Origin: Roseivivax halotolerans
GTDB lineage: Bacteria; Pseudomonadota; Alphaproteobacteria; Rhodobacterales; Rhodobacteraceae
Direction: 5' to 3'
Assembly: GCF_900115815.1 (NCBI RefSeq)
Contig: NZ_FOXV01000002.1
Coordinates: 186,001-250,000 of the forward strand
DNA length: 64,000 nt
Shown one piece after another: positions 1 to 8,740 of the stretch (the stretch's first letter is position 1; each line of letters opens with the position of its first letter). Position numbers and translations under genes: made by a program. The notes beneath the pieces are model-generated. The model saw only the letters and a program-made list of their open reading frames with translations, did no database searches and had not been told where the DNA came from.

Positions 1-1024
1 CCTGAACCGCCTGATGCGCCTGCACCATCGCCTGCTCGGAGGCGTAAAGACAGCAAGCGGCCGCGTCCTGGCGCGTCACGCGCCCCGCATCGCAAGCCTT
101 CGCGACCTCGTAGACATAGGCGCGGGCGGAATTCATGGCGGTGTACATGTCGGCGATCTTCCCCTGCATCAGCTGGAACGAACCGATCGGCTTTCCGAAC
201 TGCTTCCTCTCCGCGAGATAGGGCATGATCTCGTCGAGGCAGGCCGCCATGATGCCGAGCCCGATCCCGGCGAGTACGACACGCTCGTAGTCGAGGCCCG
301 ACATCAGCACCTGCACGCCGCGCCCTTCCTCGCCGAGCACGTTCTCGAACGGCACTTCCACGTCCTCGAAGATCAGCTCCGCCGTGTTCGACCCGCGCAT
401 GCCGAGCTTGTCGAAATGCGGCGAGGTGGAGAAGCCTTTCATCTCCTTCTGGACAAGAAACGCCGTGATCCCCTTGGAGCCGGCGTCCGGGTCGGTCTTG
501 GCATAGACGACCAGCGTATCGGCATCGGGGCCGTTGGTGATCCAGTACTTGTTGCCGTTCAGCACGTAGCGGTCATTGCGCTTGTCGGCCTTGAGGCTCA
601 TCGACACCACGTCCGAGCCGGACCCCGCCTCGGACATGGCAAGCGCGCCCACATGCTCGCCCGAGACGAGACGCGGCAGGTACTCGGCGCGCTGTTCGGC
701 CGTGCCGTTGAGGCGGATCTGGTTCACGCAGAGATTGGAATGCGCGCCATAGGACAGCGACACGGAGGCCGAGGCGCGGGCGACTTCCTCGATCGCGACG
801 GTATGGGCCAGGTAGCCCATGCCCGCGCCGCCATATTCCTCCTCGACGGTGACACCCAGAAGACCGAGGTCACCCATCTCGCGCCACAGCTCGTTCGGAA
901 AGGCGTTCTCCCGGTCGATCGCGGCGGCCATCGGTTTCACTCGCTCCTGCGCCCACCCGTGAACGGTCTCGCGCAGCGCGTCGACATCCTCACCAAGATC
1001 GAACCGCATGACAGCGTTGAACAT
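1..1024 (-). CDS. ivd: Isovaleryl-CoA dehydrogenase, 3' part cut by window edge
   Basis: Only the first 341 codons are in the window; the gene runs off base 1. The product is an FAD-dependent acyl-CoA dehydrogenase, most like isovaleryl-CoA dehydrogenase, which oxidises isovaleryl-CoA to 3-methylcrotonyl-CoA in leucine breakdown. The sequence shows the family order: an N-terminal helical domain, [13 protein letters not shown] near residue 60, the FAD/substrate segment [14 protein letters not shown], the strand [18 protein letters not shown] and the helix with [15 protein letters not shown]. The LDYERV segment favours isovaleryl-CoA dehydrogenase over short-chain relatives. ATG at 1024 is the only start close to the domain. 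A palindromic operator lies 25 bases upstream. The rest of the liu-type pathway would be expected beyond base 1. Confidence 0.88.
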   Translation of the reverse strand, partial: MFNAVMRFDLGEDVDALRETVHGWAQERVKPMAAAIDRENAFPNELWREMGDLGLLGVTVEEEYGGAGMGYLAHTVAIEEVARASASVSLSYGAHSNLCVNQIRLNGTAEQRAEYLPRLVSGEHVGALAMSEAGSGSDVVSMSLKADKRNDRYVLNGNKYWITNGPDADTLVVYAKTDPDAGSKGITAFLVQKEMKGFSTSPHFDKLGMRGSNTAELIFEDVEVPFENVLGEEGRGVQVLMSGLDYERVVLAGIGLGIMAACLDEIMPYLAERKQFGKPIGSFQLMQGKIADMYTAMNSARAYVYEVAKACDAGRVTRQDAAACCLYASEQAMVQAHQAVQ

Positions 1025-1048
1025 GAGGACGGCCCTCCCAAGCCATTA

Positions 1049-1064
1049 TTGAACACTTGTTCAA
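1049..1064. promoter_or_regulatory. Perfect 16-bp palindrome, likely TetR-type operator
   Basis: The bases TTGAACACTTGTTCAA form a perfect inverted repeat (TTGAACA, CT, TGTTCAA). It is centred about 33 bases upstream of the acyl-CoA dehydrogenase start and 106 bases upstream of the divergent gene at 1163. Size and symmetry fit a dimeric TetR-family repressor such as those controlling branched-chain or fatty acid degradation. The regulator is not encoded in this window, so its identity is inferred only. Confidence 0.6.
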
Positions 1065-1162
1065 ATCTATAGGGCCAGAGACCCCCTTCCGTCAATCGGT
1101 CTGGAACCCGGCCGCTCCGCGCAGGGTTGCATGGGAAACCTCACTCGAAAAGGATTCTTCAA

Positions 1163-1633
1163 ATGAGCACCGAGCTGAAACAGACCTTCTGGAAACGCAT
1201 GGACGATGTGACCGCGGGCCTTCTGTCCGCCGCGGGCGAGCGCCCCGTGCCGATGGCGCCCCATGCCGACAAGGATGCCGAAGTCATCTGGTTCGTCTGC
1301 CCACGCGGCTCCGCCGCCGACCGCGCCGCGCATGGCGGTGACGTCGCGACCTTCCAGGTGGCCGATCCCAAGGCGAACCTCTTTGCCAATCTCGACGGCA
1401 AGCTTTCCATCGTCGATGACAGCGACAAGCTCGACGAGATCTGGGACGCGACCGTGGCAGCCTGGTTCCCCGACGGCCGAGACGACGATTCGATCCGTCT
1501 CATCAGCTTTTCCCCCGATGACGGAGAAATCTGGGCCACCGCGAAAAGCATGGGCTTCCTTTACGAAGTTGCAAAGGCCAACGTGACGAAGGATACCCCT
1601 GACGCCGGTCAACACGGTCGGGTCGCGTTCTGA
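1163..1633 (+). CDS. Pyridoxamine 5'-phosphate oxidase-like (general stress protein 26) family protein
   Basis: A 156-residue soluble protein of the split-barrel FMN-binding fold (COG3871-type general stress protein). It begins MSTELKQTFWKRMDD and has the family strands EVIWFVCPRG, ATFQVADPKANLFANLDGKLSIV, KLDEIWDATVAAWFPDG and IRLISFSPDDGEIWA. Family members bind FMN or FAD, but the physiological substrate is unknown. ATG at 1163 was chosen over an in-frame ATG at 1127 because the purine-rich sequence AAAAGGA precedes it at suitable distance and the fold begins there. It stands alone, divergent from the acyl-CoA dehydrogenase, and 14 bases before the next gene. Confidence 0.8.
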   Translation: MSTELKQTFWKRMDDVTAGLLSAAGERPVPMAPHADKDAEVIWFVCPRGSAADRAAHGGDVATFQVADPKANLFANLDGKLSIVDDSDKLDEIWDATVAAWFPDGRDDDSIRLISFSPDDGEIWATAKSMGFLYEVAKANVTKDTPDAGQHGRVAF

Positions 1634-1647
1634 TCGGAGCTTGTCGC

Positions 1648-2100
1648 ATGTTCACCCGGCTTGCCGCCTTATGCCTCTCCCTGGCGGCAACTCCGCTCGC
1701 TGCCGAGGAGATCGGCGAGATCGGCGTCGACTGGGTGGGCAACGATATCATCGTCGAGGCAATCTCGGACCCCGATGTGGCAGGCGTGACCTGCCACATC
1801 GCCTATTTCGACCGAGGGCTGATCGACCGGCTGTCCAAGGGCAACTGGTTCGAGGATCCGTCGAACGCATCCATCTCCTGCCGCCAGACCGGCCCCATCG
1901 AGATCGGCGAGATCGACCGCAGCCCGAGCGGAGAGGACGTCTTCCGCACCTCGCGGTCCATCATCCTGAAATCGCTGCGCGTCAAACGCATTTGGGACGA
2001 AGCCAACCAGACCCTGGTCTACGTCGCCCACGCGGCGGAGCTGACCGATGGCTCGGCGAAAGTTGCGATCTCAACCGTGCCGCTCTACGCGCCGGAATGA
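1648..2100 (+). CDS. CreA-like exported protein
   Basis: A 150-residue protein with a clear cleavable signal peptide (MFTRLAALCLSLAATPLAAEE), so it should act in the periplasm. The mature part resembles the CreA family: IGEIGVDWVGNDIIVEAISDPDVAGVTCHI near the N-terminus and SIILKSLRVKRIWDEANQTLVYVAH near the C-terminus. Two cysteines (in VTCHI and ISCRQ) could form a disulfide. CreA proteins have no settled biochemical function. It follows the stress protein by 14 bases and may be co-transcribed with it. The gene converges on the aminotransferase at 2110 with a 9-base gap. Confidence 0.78.
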   Translation: MFTRLAALCLSLAATPLAAEEIGEIGVDWVGNDIIVEAISDPDVAGVTCHIAYFDRGLIDRLSKGNWFEDPSNASISCRQTGPIEIGEIDRSPSGEDVFRTSRSIILKSLRVKRIWDEANQTLVYVAHAAELTDGSAKVAISTVPLYAPE

Positions 2101-2109
2101 AGCGGCGGG

Positions 2110-3306
2110 TCAGGCCGCCCGATCCGCGAGCGCCTCAATCTCCTCGCGCAGGATACGCGCAATGAGGCGGCAATCCTCTTCGGAAAAAGTCAGTGGCAGA
2201 CGCAGGTCGAACAGACCCGCGAGCACCCTGTCTGTACGTGGCAGCGCCATCGGGGCCGCATAGCGCCAGTGCGCGTAGCGCGACGTGAAGGCGACGGGAT
2301 CCTCCGCGCCGAACCACTTCATCTCGACACCGCGCGCACCGGCACGCGCGACGAGCTCCGCCGCCTTCTCCGGTGGCCAGTCAAGCGCGAGAAACTGGAA
2401 GGACGACGCGACGAATCCCTCAGCGTCGGGCCGGTGCGGCAGCGATATGCCTGGCGCGCCCCAGATCCCCGCCTCGAGCGCACGGTACCGTGCGTTCCAT
2501 GCCTCGGCCCGCTCCGCCAGCCGCGAGAGCTGCGGGCGCAGGATCGCAGCGCGCAGGTTGTCCATCCGGCCCGAGACGTTCGGCACGTCGAGACGCAGCT
2601 CCTCGAAGACCTCCTTCGGCGGCGCGGCGAGATGCCGCTCATAGAGCATGTACGAGCCCGACAGGAGAATCATCCGCGCTGCGAGGTCCGCGTCGTCCGT
2701 CACCAAGAGACCCCCTTCGCCGGAATTCACGTGCTTGTAGGTCTGGGTGGAATAGCAGCCGATCGCTCCGTGCCGCCCCGAGGGCACCCCGTTCCAATGG
2801 GCCCCCATCGTGTGCGCGCAATCCTCGATGAGTGTCAAACCCTTGGCGCGGCAGAGCTCGGTCACGCGTTCCATATCGGCGATATGTCCGCGCATATGCG
2901 ACAGCATCAAGACCCGCGCATCGGCGGCCTTGACCTCGAGATCGTCAAGGTCGATGACCAGATCCTCGGTCGTCTCAACGAAAAGCGGGCGCGCGCCGAG
3001 CGCCGCGATGGCTCCGGGTACGGGCGCAAGCGTGAAGGCATTGGTCAGGACCGCATCGCCCGGCCCGACGCCTGTCGCCCGCAGCGCCGCGCCCAAACCG
3101 TAGCCGCCAGAGGCAACCGCGAGACAATAGCGCGCGCCGGTCAGGGCCGCGAAATCCTGCTCGAGAAGCGCGGTCTCGCCCAGCTCTCCCTCGGCCAGAT
3201 TGTAGCGGTGCAGCCGCCCGTGGCGAAGAACGTCGAGTGCGGCGGCGATTCCCTCTTCCGGGATCGCTTCTTGCTGGGTGAAATTGCCGTGGAAGGTCTC
3301 GCTCAT
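2110..3306 (-). CDS. DegT/DnrJ/EryC1/StrS-family PLP aminotransferase
   Basis: A 398-residue fold-type I aminotransferase of the family that aminates nucleotide-linked keto sugars. Visible features are the cofactor region GGYGLGAALRATGVGPGD, LTLIEDCAHTMGAHW with the pyridoxal-pairing Asp, and the lysine segment YKHVNSGEGG, which carries the Schiff-base lysine and the typical Gly-Glu-Gly-Gly. ATG at 3306 (MSETFHGNF) is preferred. A TTG at 3342 would overlap the preceding phosphatase stop. It lies 32 bases downstream of the phosphatase gene and is probably in the same transcript. No sugar-nucleotide cluster is nearby, so the substrate is unknown; a role in amino-sugar decoration is inference. 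Confidence 0.82.
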   Translation of the reverse strand: MSETFHGNFTQQEAIPEEGIAAALDVLRHGRLHRYNLAEGELGETALLEQDFAALTGARYCLAVASGGYGLGAALRATGVGPGDAVLTNAFTLAPVPGAIAALGARPLFVETTEDLVIDLDDLEVKAADARVLMLSHMRGHIADMERVTELCRAKGLTLIEDCAHTMGAHWNGVPSGRHGAIGCYSTQTYKHVNSGEGGLLVTDDADLAARMILLSGSYMLYERHLAAPPKEVFEELRLDVPNVSGRMDNLRAAILRPQLSRLAERAEAWNARYRALEAGIWGAPGISLPHRPDAEGFVASSFQFLALDWPPEKAAELVARAGARGVEMKWFGAEDPVAFTSRYAHWRYAAPMALPRTDRVLAGLFDLRLPLTFSEEDCRLIARILREEIEALADRAA

Positions 3307-3338
3307 GGCGCTCAGAACACGCGGAAACGCGCGCCCCG

Positions 3339-4004
3339 TCAATCGCCGAGAAGCCGCAGAGCGACGCCGGGCAATTCGTCGTAATGGCCGATGATCGCCT
3401 CGGGCTTGAGTCTGGCGATGCCCGAACCTTCCGGCCCGAAGCCCACGAGAACTGAGGCAAGGCCCGCGGCGCGCGCGGTTTCGCGGTCTGTCTCGGTGTC
3501 ACCGACCAATACCGCGCGGGTCTCAGTGCCGCCTGCGCGCCGGATCGCTTCGCGCAAGGGCTCGGGATCGGGCTTGCGGACCGGCAGCGTGTCCGCGCCG
3601 ATCATGGAGGCAAAAGCGTCGCGGATCTCGAGATCGGCAAGAAGCTGCTCGGCCAACCCCTCGGGCTTGTTCGTGCAGATGCCCACGCGAAACCCGCTCG
3701 TCGATAGCGCCGCCACTGCCTCCATCGCGCCGGGATAGAGCGTGGTGTGCCGTGAAATATCCGCCCCGTACGCCTCGAGGAGCCGGGGATACCATGTCTC
3801 GACCGCGTCCGGGGAATATGCGCCTTCGCGTTCAAGCCCGAGCTTCAGCATGGCGCGCGCCCCGCGAAACGCCGTGCGCGCGTCCATCTGCGGATCGAGC
3901 CGCGTCGTCGCCCCCATCTCGGAGAGGCACAGATTGGCCGCCGCGATGAGATCGCCGCTGGTATCGGCCAGCGTTCCGTCGAGATCGAATATCACGCTTC
4001 GCAT
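3339..4004 (-). CDS. HAD-superfamily phosphatase, phosphoglycolate phosphatase-like
   Basis: A 221-residue HAD hydrolase. Motif I is FDLDGTLADTS (nucleophile Asp and acid/base Asp), motif II is ICTNKP, motif III lysine lies in PVRKPDPEPL, and motif IV is VGDTETDRETARAAG. A helical cap lies between motifs I and II, as in the Gph group. Likely reaction is hydrolysis of phosphoglycolate or a similar small sugar phosphate. ATG at 4004 is preceded by AAGGAG at good spacing. An upstream in-frame start at 4034 lacks this. The gene is divergent from glmU. The annotation phosphoglycolate phosphatase is by family resemblance; substrate is not proven. Confidence 0.83.
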   Translation of the reverse strand: MRSVIFDLDGTLADTSGDLIAAANLCLSEMGATTRLDPQMDARTAFRGARAMLKLGLEREGAYSPDAVETWYPRLLEAYGADISRHTTLYPGAMEAVAALSTSGFRVGICTNKPEGLAEQLLADLEIRDAFASMIGADTLPVRKPDPEPLREAIRRAGGTETRAVLVGDTETDRETARAAGLASVLVGFGPEGSGIARLKPEAIIGHYDELPGVALRLLGD

Positions 4005-4110
4005 TGCCCTGCTCCTTGTCACAGCCGGACACATGCCGTGATCCGTATCGCCTTGCTACCTTGGCATGAGCGGTTAAAACGGGGCCGACGTTAAAGCAAA
4101 GAGATTTTCA

Positions 4111-5466
4111 ATGAGCATTGCCCTGGTCATTCTCGCCGCCGGGAAAGGCACGCGGATGGAATCGGACCTGCCGAAAGTGCTGCACAAGATCGGCGGCGCG
4201 CCGATGCTGCACCATGCCATGCAAGCCGGATCGAGCCTTTCGCCGGAGCGGATCATCGTCGTTGCCGGCCACGGCGCCGAAGCGGTGACGAAGGCGGCGC
4301 AGGATTACGACCCGGATTGCACCGCCGTGATCCAGTCCGAGCAGAACGGCACGGGCCATGCGGTCGATCAGGCGCGGGAGGCACTGGCCGATTTCGAGGG
4401 CGACGTGATCGTTCTCTACGGCGACACGCCCTTCATCAGCCATGAGACGCTGGAAGACATGGCGGTCGCCCGCGGCCGCGCCGATATCGTGGTTCTGGGC
4501 TTCGAAGCTGCGGACCCCGCGCGCTACGGCCGGCTCGTGGCCGAAGGGGATCGGCTCGACAAGATCGTCGAGTACAAGGATGCCAGCGAGGCCGAGCGCG
4601 CCATCACCTTGTGCAATTCGGGCGTGATCGCCGCGGATCGCAAGACCCTGTTCGAGCTGATCGGCAAGATCGGCAACGACAACGCTTCGGGCGAATATTA
4701 CCTCACCGACATCGTCGGTCTCGCACGCGAGGACGGGCTGACGGCGACGGTCGTGACCTGCCCCGAGGCGGAAACGCTGGGCATCAATTCCCGCGCCGAG
4801 CTGGCCCGCGCCGAGGCGATCTTCCAGACCCGCGCCCGTGTCGAGCTGACCGGCAACGGCGTGACCATGCAGGCCCCGGACACCGTCTTCCTGAGCTTTG
4901 ACACGACAATCGGGCGCGACGCGGAGATCGAGCCCAACGTCGTCTTCGGACCGGGCGTCACAGTCGAATCCGGAGCGCGGATCCGTGCCTTCAGCCATCT
5001 CGAAGGCGCGCATGTCTCGCGCGGGGCCGTGGTCGGCCCCTACGCCCGCCTGCGCCCGGGAGCGGAACTCGCCGAGGACGTGCATGTCGGCAATTTCGTC
5101 GAGATCAAGAACGCGTATCTTGGCGAGGGCGCCAAGGCCAATCACCTGAGCTACATCGGCGACGCCGATATCGGCGAGGCGGCCAATATCGGCGCGGGCA
5201 CGATCACCTGCAATTACGACGGCGTCTTCAAGCACCGCACCGAGATCGGCGCACGGGCCTTCATCGGATCGAACACGATGCTGGTCGCGCCCGTGCGCGT
5301 CGGTGACGAGGCACTGACGGGCTCGGGGTCGGTCATCACCGCCGACGTGCCCGATGGCGCTCTCGCGCTGGGCCGTGCGCGGCAAGAAACGAAGACAGGA
5401 TATGGCCGCAAGCTGATGGACATGCTGCGTGCCAAGAAACGCAAATTGACAGAAGGGGCATCCTGA
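4111..5466 (+). CDS. glmU: Bifunctional GlcNAc-1-P uridylyltransferase / GlcN-1-P acetyltransferase GlmU
   Basis: A 451-residue cytoplasmic enzyme, close to the usual 450-460. The N-terminal pyrophosphorylase domain has the signature LAAGKGTRMESDLPKVLH and GYGDTP-type segment VLYGDTPFI, and makes UDP-GlcNAc from UTP and GlcNAc-1-P. From about residue 250 a left-handed beta-helix begins with hexapeptide repeats and carries the acetyl-CoA domain, including KANHLSYIGDADIG and NIGAGTITCNYDG. The product feeds peptidoglycan and lipopolysaccharide. It overlaps glmS by one base (TGATG), so the two consecutive-pathway enzymes are translationally coupled. Confidence 0.97.
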   Translation: MSIALVILAAGKGTRMESDLPKVLHKIGGAPMLHHAMQAGSSLSPERIIVVAGHGAEAVTKAAQDYDPDCTAVIQSEQNGTGHAVDQAREALADFEGDVIVLYGDTPFISHETLEDMAVARGRADIVVLGFEAADPARYGRLVAEGDRLDKIVEYKDASEAERAITLCNSGVIAADRKTLFELIGKIGNDNASGEYYLTDIVGLAREDGLTATVVTCPEAETLGINSRAELARAEAIFQTRARVELTGNGVTMQAPDTVFLSFDTTIGRDAEIEPNVVFGPGVTVESGARIRAFSHLEGAHVSRGAVVGPYARLRPGAELAEDVHVGNFVEIKNAYLGEGAKANHLSYIGDADIGEAANIGAGTITCNYDGVFKHRTEIGARAFIGSNTMLVAPVRVGDEALTGSGSVITADVPDGALALGRARQETKTGYGRKLMDMLRAKKRKLTEGAS

Positions 5467-7283
5467 TGTGCGGGATTGTTGGCGTACTCGGCAAGCACGA
5501 GGTCGCGCCGGTTCTGGTCGAGGCGCTGCGGCGGCTCGAATATCGCGGCTATGACAGCGCGGGCATCGCAACCGTGCATGACGGCCATCTCGACCGCCGC
5601 CGCGCCGTGGGCAAGCTTGTGAACCTCTCGGACCTTCTGGTCCACAACCCCCTGCCCGGCAAGTCCGGCATCGGTCACACGCGCTGGGCGACGCATGGCT
5701 CTCCCACCGAAGTCAACGCGCATCCCCACAAGGCCGGCCCCGTCGCGGTCGTGCATAACGGCATCATCGAGAATTACCGCGAACTGCGCGAAGAGCTGAC
5801 CGGCGCGGGATACGAATTCTCGACCGAGACGGACACCGAAACCGTCGCGCATCTCTGCCAGAGTTACATCGCCGCGGGCCTCAATCACGTCGAGGCCGCC
5901 GAGAAGACGCTCTCGCGGCTCGAAGGGGCGTTCGCACTCGTGTTCCTCTTTGACGGTCAGGAAGATCTTATGATCGCAGCCCGCAAAGGAAGCCCGCTCG
6001 CCATCGGGCATGGCGACGGCGAGGTCTTCGTGGGGTCCGACGCGATCGCGCTGGCCTCGCTGACCGATCAGATCACTTATCTTGACGAGGGCGATCGCGC
6101 GATCCTGACCCGCACCACCTGCGAGATCCGGGACGAAGCGGGCAACCTCGCCAATCGCCCGGTCAAGAAGGTCAATATCGCCGCCACACGGGTCGACAAG
6201 GCGGGCTACCGGCACTTCATGGCGAAGGAGATCGCCGAGCAGCCGACCGTCCTCGCCGGAGCCCTCAGCGCCTATCTCGACGGCGACGACATCGATTTCG
6301 GCGAGGCCGGGCTCGATTTCACGGGCACCGAGCGCCTGACGATGGTGGCCTGCGGCACGGCCTATTACGCGTGCCTTACGGCGAAATACTGGTTCGAGCG
6401 CCTCGCCGGGTTGCCCGTCGAGGTCGATATCGCCTCCGAGTTCCGGTACCGCGAGCCTCCGATCACGAGCGGCACCACGGCCCTCTTCGTCAGCCAGTCC
6501 GGAGAGACCGCGGACACGCTGGCCGCGCTGCGCTATTGCCGGGACAAGGCCGATCGCATCTTGTCGGTGGTTAACGTCGATGAAAGCTCCATCGCGCGGG
6601 AAAGCGATCTGGCGCTGCCGATCCATGCGGGCGTCGAAGTCGGTGTCGCATCGACCAAGGCGTTCACCTGTCAGCTCAACGTCCTCCTGCTCATGGCGAT
6701 CGAGGCGGCCTTCCAGCGTGGTCGGATCACCGCGAAAGAAAAGGCCCAACATCTTGCGGACCTGCGCAGCCTGCCCGGCATTTTCAATGTCGCTCTCGAG
6801 CGCGACGAGATCATCGCCGACTCCGCCCGCGACATGGTCGAGGCGCGCGACGTGCTCTTTCTCGGGCGCGGACTGATGTATCCGCTTGCGCTCGAGGGTG
6901 CGCTGAAGCTCAAGGAAATCAGCTATGTCCACGCTGAGGCCTACGCGTCGGGAGAACTCAAGCACGGCCCCATCGCGCTGATAGACGCAAGCGTGCCCGT
7001 TGTGGTCATGGCTCCGCGCGACTCGCTTTTCGACAAGACGGTGTCGAACATGCAGGAAGTGATGGCGCGCGGTGGGAACGTTCTTCTCGTGACCGATGCA
7101 GCAGGTGCCGCGGCAGCGGGCTCCGAGGTCTGGCGCACGATCATCCTGCCGGAAGTGCCCGAGATGCTCGCGCCCCTACTCTACGCCTTGCCCGCACAGC
7201 TTCTGGCCTATCACGGCGCGGTTGCGAAGGGCACGGATGTGGATCAGCCGCGCAACCTCGCCAAGTCGGTGACGGTCGAGTAG
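5466..7283 (+). CDS. glmS: Glutamine--fructose-6-phosphate aminotransferase (isomerizing) GlmS
   Basis: A 605-residue enzyme making glucosamine-6-phosphate from fructose-6-phosphate and glutamine, the entry to hexosamine synthesis. It begins MCGIVGVLG, so the catalytic N-terminal Cys appears after Met removal. The class II amidotransferase half contains RGYDSAGIA, HTRWATHG and the PHKAGPVAVVHNGIIENY segment. Two SIS domains follow, with SQSGETADT and the C-terminal DQPRNLAKSVTVE. ATG overlaps the glmU stop by one base. No glmS ribozyme is expected here, because there is no leader between the two genes. Confidence 0.97.
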   Translation: MCGIVGVLGKHEVAPVLVEALRRLEYRGYDSAGIATVHDGHLDRRRAVGKLVNLSDLLVHNPLPGKSGIGHTRWATHGSPTEVNAHPHKAGPVAVVHNGIIENYRELREELTGAGYEFSTETDTETVAHLCQSYIAAGLNHVEAAEKTLSRLEGAFALVFLFDGQEDLMIAARKGSPLAIGHGDGEVFVGSDAIALASLTDQITYLDEGDRAILTRTTCEIRDEAGNLANRPVKKVNIAATRVDKAGYRHFMAKEIAEQPTVLAGALSAYLDGDDIDFGEAGLDFTGTERLTMVACGTAYYACLTAKYWFERLAGLPVEVDIASEFRYREPPITSGTTALFVSQSGETADTLAALRYCRDKADRILSVVNVDESSIARESDLALPIHAGVEVGVASTKAFTCQLNVLLLMAIEAAFQRGRITAKEKAQHLADLRSLPGIFNVALERDEIIADSARDMVEARDVLFLGRGLMYPLALEGALKLKEISYVHAEAYASGELKHGPIALIDASVPVVVMAPRDSLFDKTVSNMQEVMARGGNVLLVTDAAGAAAAGSEVWRTIILPEVPEMLAPLLYALPAQLLAYHGAVAKGTDVDQPRNLAKSVTVE

Positions 7284-7292
7284 GCCGCGCGG

Positions 7293-8543
7293 TCAGAGAA
7301 TACGGGTCAGGGCCGACAGGAACGCGGCCACTTCGGCGCGGCTGTTGTAGTGACAGAACGACACCCGCACCGCCGCCTCGATACCGAGCGGATCGAGGAT
7401 GTTCCCCGAATAATGGTCGGCCTTGCGGATATGCGTCCGGATGCCTTCGGCATTCAGCGCATCGACAATATCGGCAGCCGGAACGGTCGCATGAGCGAAG
7501 GTCACAAGTCCCTCGCGTCGGGCATTCTCCGGCCCGCCGATCACCGTGACCCCCTCCATCTCGGCAAGACCGCGCAGGTTGTCGGTCCCGTATAGCGCCG
7601 CGTTGCAGAGCATCTGCTCCTGCCCCCGGATCGCCTCTGCCGCCGCTTCGAGCCGGGCACGGGGATCGGTGTCGTCTGAAACCTCGCCGCCGAGCCAGTC
7701 GAAATAGGAAACGACATCGGACATCGTCGCATAAGCCCCGGTGTCGCGGGTGCCCAACTCCCAACCGCCCGGACCGCCGATCAGTGTGTCATGGCCGAGA
7801 GCGGCCAGCCGGTCCGATGCCCAGGCGATGCCGTATCCGTGGCGTGAGAACACCTTGTAAGGCGAGATCACGTACCCATCGACGTCAGCCGCCGACAGAT
7901 CGATACCGCCGTGGCAGGCGTGCTGAATCCCGTCTACGATGATGAAAGCCTCGGGCGCGATTTTGCGGATCGCCGCCGCGATGGACGCGATATCGTTGCC
8001 GATCCCCGTCACGGGCGACGTGTGCAGGATGGTCGCAACACGCGTCTCGGCGGTCACGAGCCGGGCATAATCGTCCGCAGAGACACTGCCAGTATCGCTG
8101 TCATGCGGCACCTCGACATAGGGCCTCCCAGTCTCGGAGGCCCATCGGCGCAGGGCAGACCGCGACGCCGGATGCTCGACCGACGATCCGATCACCGAGC
8201 CGCCTTCGGGTGCCCCGAGACAGGCCTCGCGAACGAGCCGGAAAAGAAGCTCGGTGCCGCTTTCGCCGACGATCACCGCGCCGCCGGCCGCGTTGAACAA
8301 GCGCCGCACATCGGCGCGGGCCTTGTCGATCACCGCCTGAAGAGCAGCGCTCGCCGGGTTCGCGCGGCCCTGGTTGTCGGGAATCGCGGCATAGGCGCCG
8401 GACGTTTCGACGACACTTTTCAAGGTCAGCGCCCCGCCCGCATTCTCGAAAAAGATGCGCGGGCCGGTGAAAGGACAGGTGTCGACATGAGCAAACCGTT
8501 CGCGCACCTGCGCGATAAGCTGGCCGTTGGTTTCCAAGGTCAA
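7293..8543 (-). CDS. Class V aminotransferase, cysteine desulfurase-like protein
   Basis: A 416-residue fold-type I PLP enzyme of the cysteine desulfurase-like group. It has FENAGGALTLKSVVET at the N-terminus, SSVEHPASRSAL, ILHTSPVTGIGNDI, the pyridoxal Asp region FIIVDGIQHACHGGIDL and the Schiff-base lysine in VISPYKVFSRHG. Whether it desulfurates cysteine or acts on another amino acid cannot be told. The family start falls at TTG 8543, which overlaps the yacG stop as TTGA; a second TTG at 8537 is the alternative. It is the last gene of the infA-maf-RNase-yacG chain. It converges with glmS, 9 bases away. Confidence 0.78.
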   Translation of the reverse strand: MTLETNGQLIAQVRERFAHVDTCPFTGPRIFFENAGGALTLKSVVETSGAYAAIPDNQGRANPASAALQAVIDKARADVRRLFNAAGGAVIVGESGTELLFRLVREACLGAPEGGSVIGSSVEHPASRSALRRWASETGRPYVEVPHDSDTGSVSADDYARLVTAETRVATILHTSPVTGIGNDIASIAAAIRKIAPEAFIIVDGIQHACHGGIDLSAADVDGYVISPYKVFSRHGYGIAWASDRLAALGHDTLIGGPGGWELGTRDTGAYATMSDVVSYFDWLGGEVSDDTDPRARLEAAAEAIRGQEQMLCNAALYGTDNLRGLAEMEGVTVIGGPENARREGLVTFAHATVPAADIVDALNAEGIRTHIRKADHYSGNILDPLGIEAAVRVSFCHYNSRAEVAAFLSALTRIL

Positions 8544-8740
8544 TGCGTGCTCTCCCCGTCTTCGCCCGTCGCGCGGGCCCGAAGCGCCTGATCGACCGCT
8601 TCTTCGATATCTTCGGGATTGTCCGACGGAACCGCGTAGCTGCCGGAGAACCATTTCGACAGGTCCACATCCGCGCAGCGCCGCGAACAGAACGGGCGGT
8701 ATTTCGGATCCGTCTCGTTTTTGCAGATCGGACAGCTCAT
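8540..8740 (-). CDS. yacG: DNA gyrase inhibitor YacG, zinc-ribbon protein
   Basis: A 66-residue protein with the four-cysteine zinc knuckle CPIC and CSRRC, separated by RPF as in YacG (PFCSRRCADVDLSKW), and an acidic C-terminal tail. In E. coli YacG binds GyrB and blocks DNA binding by gyrase. Its ATG overlaps the stop of the upstream RNase gene by 4 bases and its stop overlaps the downstream aminotransferase start by 4 bases. This points to a translationally coupled chain. The length and cysteine spacing match the family well. Confidence 0.9.
   Translation of the reverse strand: MSCPICKNETDPKYRPFCSRRCADVDLSKWFSGSYAVPSDNPEDIEEAVDQALRARATGEDGESTH

Noticed and set aside
14-1072. Plus-strand frame of 352 codons at the left edge
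   Set aside because: The minus strand encodes an acyl-CoA dehydrogenase with conserved motifs over the same bases.
5440-5470. Search for a glmS ribozyme ahead of glmS
   Set aside because: glmS overlaps glmU by one base, so there is no leader that could hold one.
5214-6965. Long minus-strand frame (583 codons) opposite glmU/glmS
   Set aside because: Shadow frame: glmU and glmS are unmistakable on the plus strand and no family features are seen in the antisense product.
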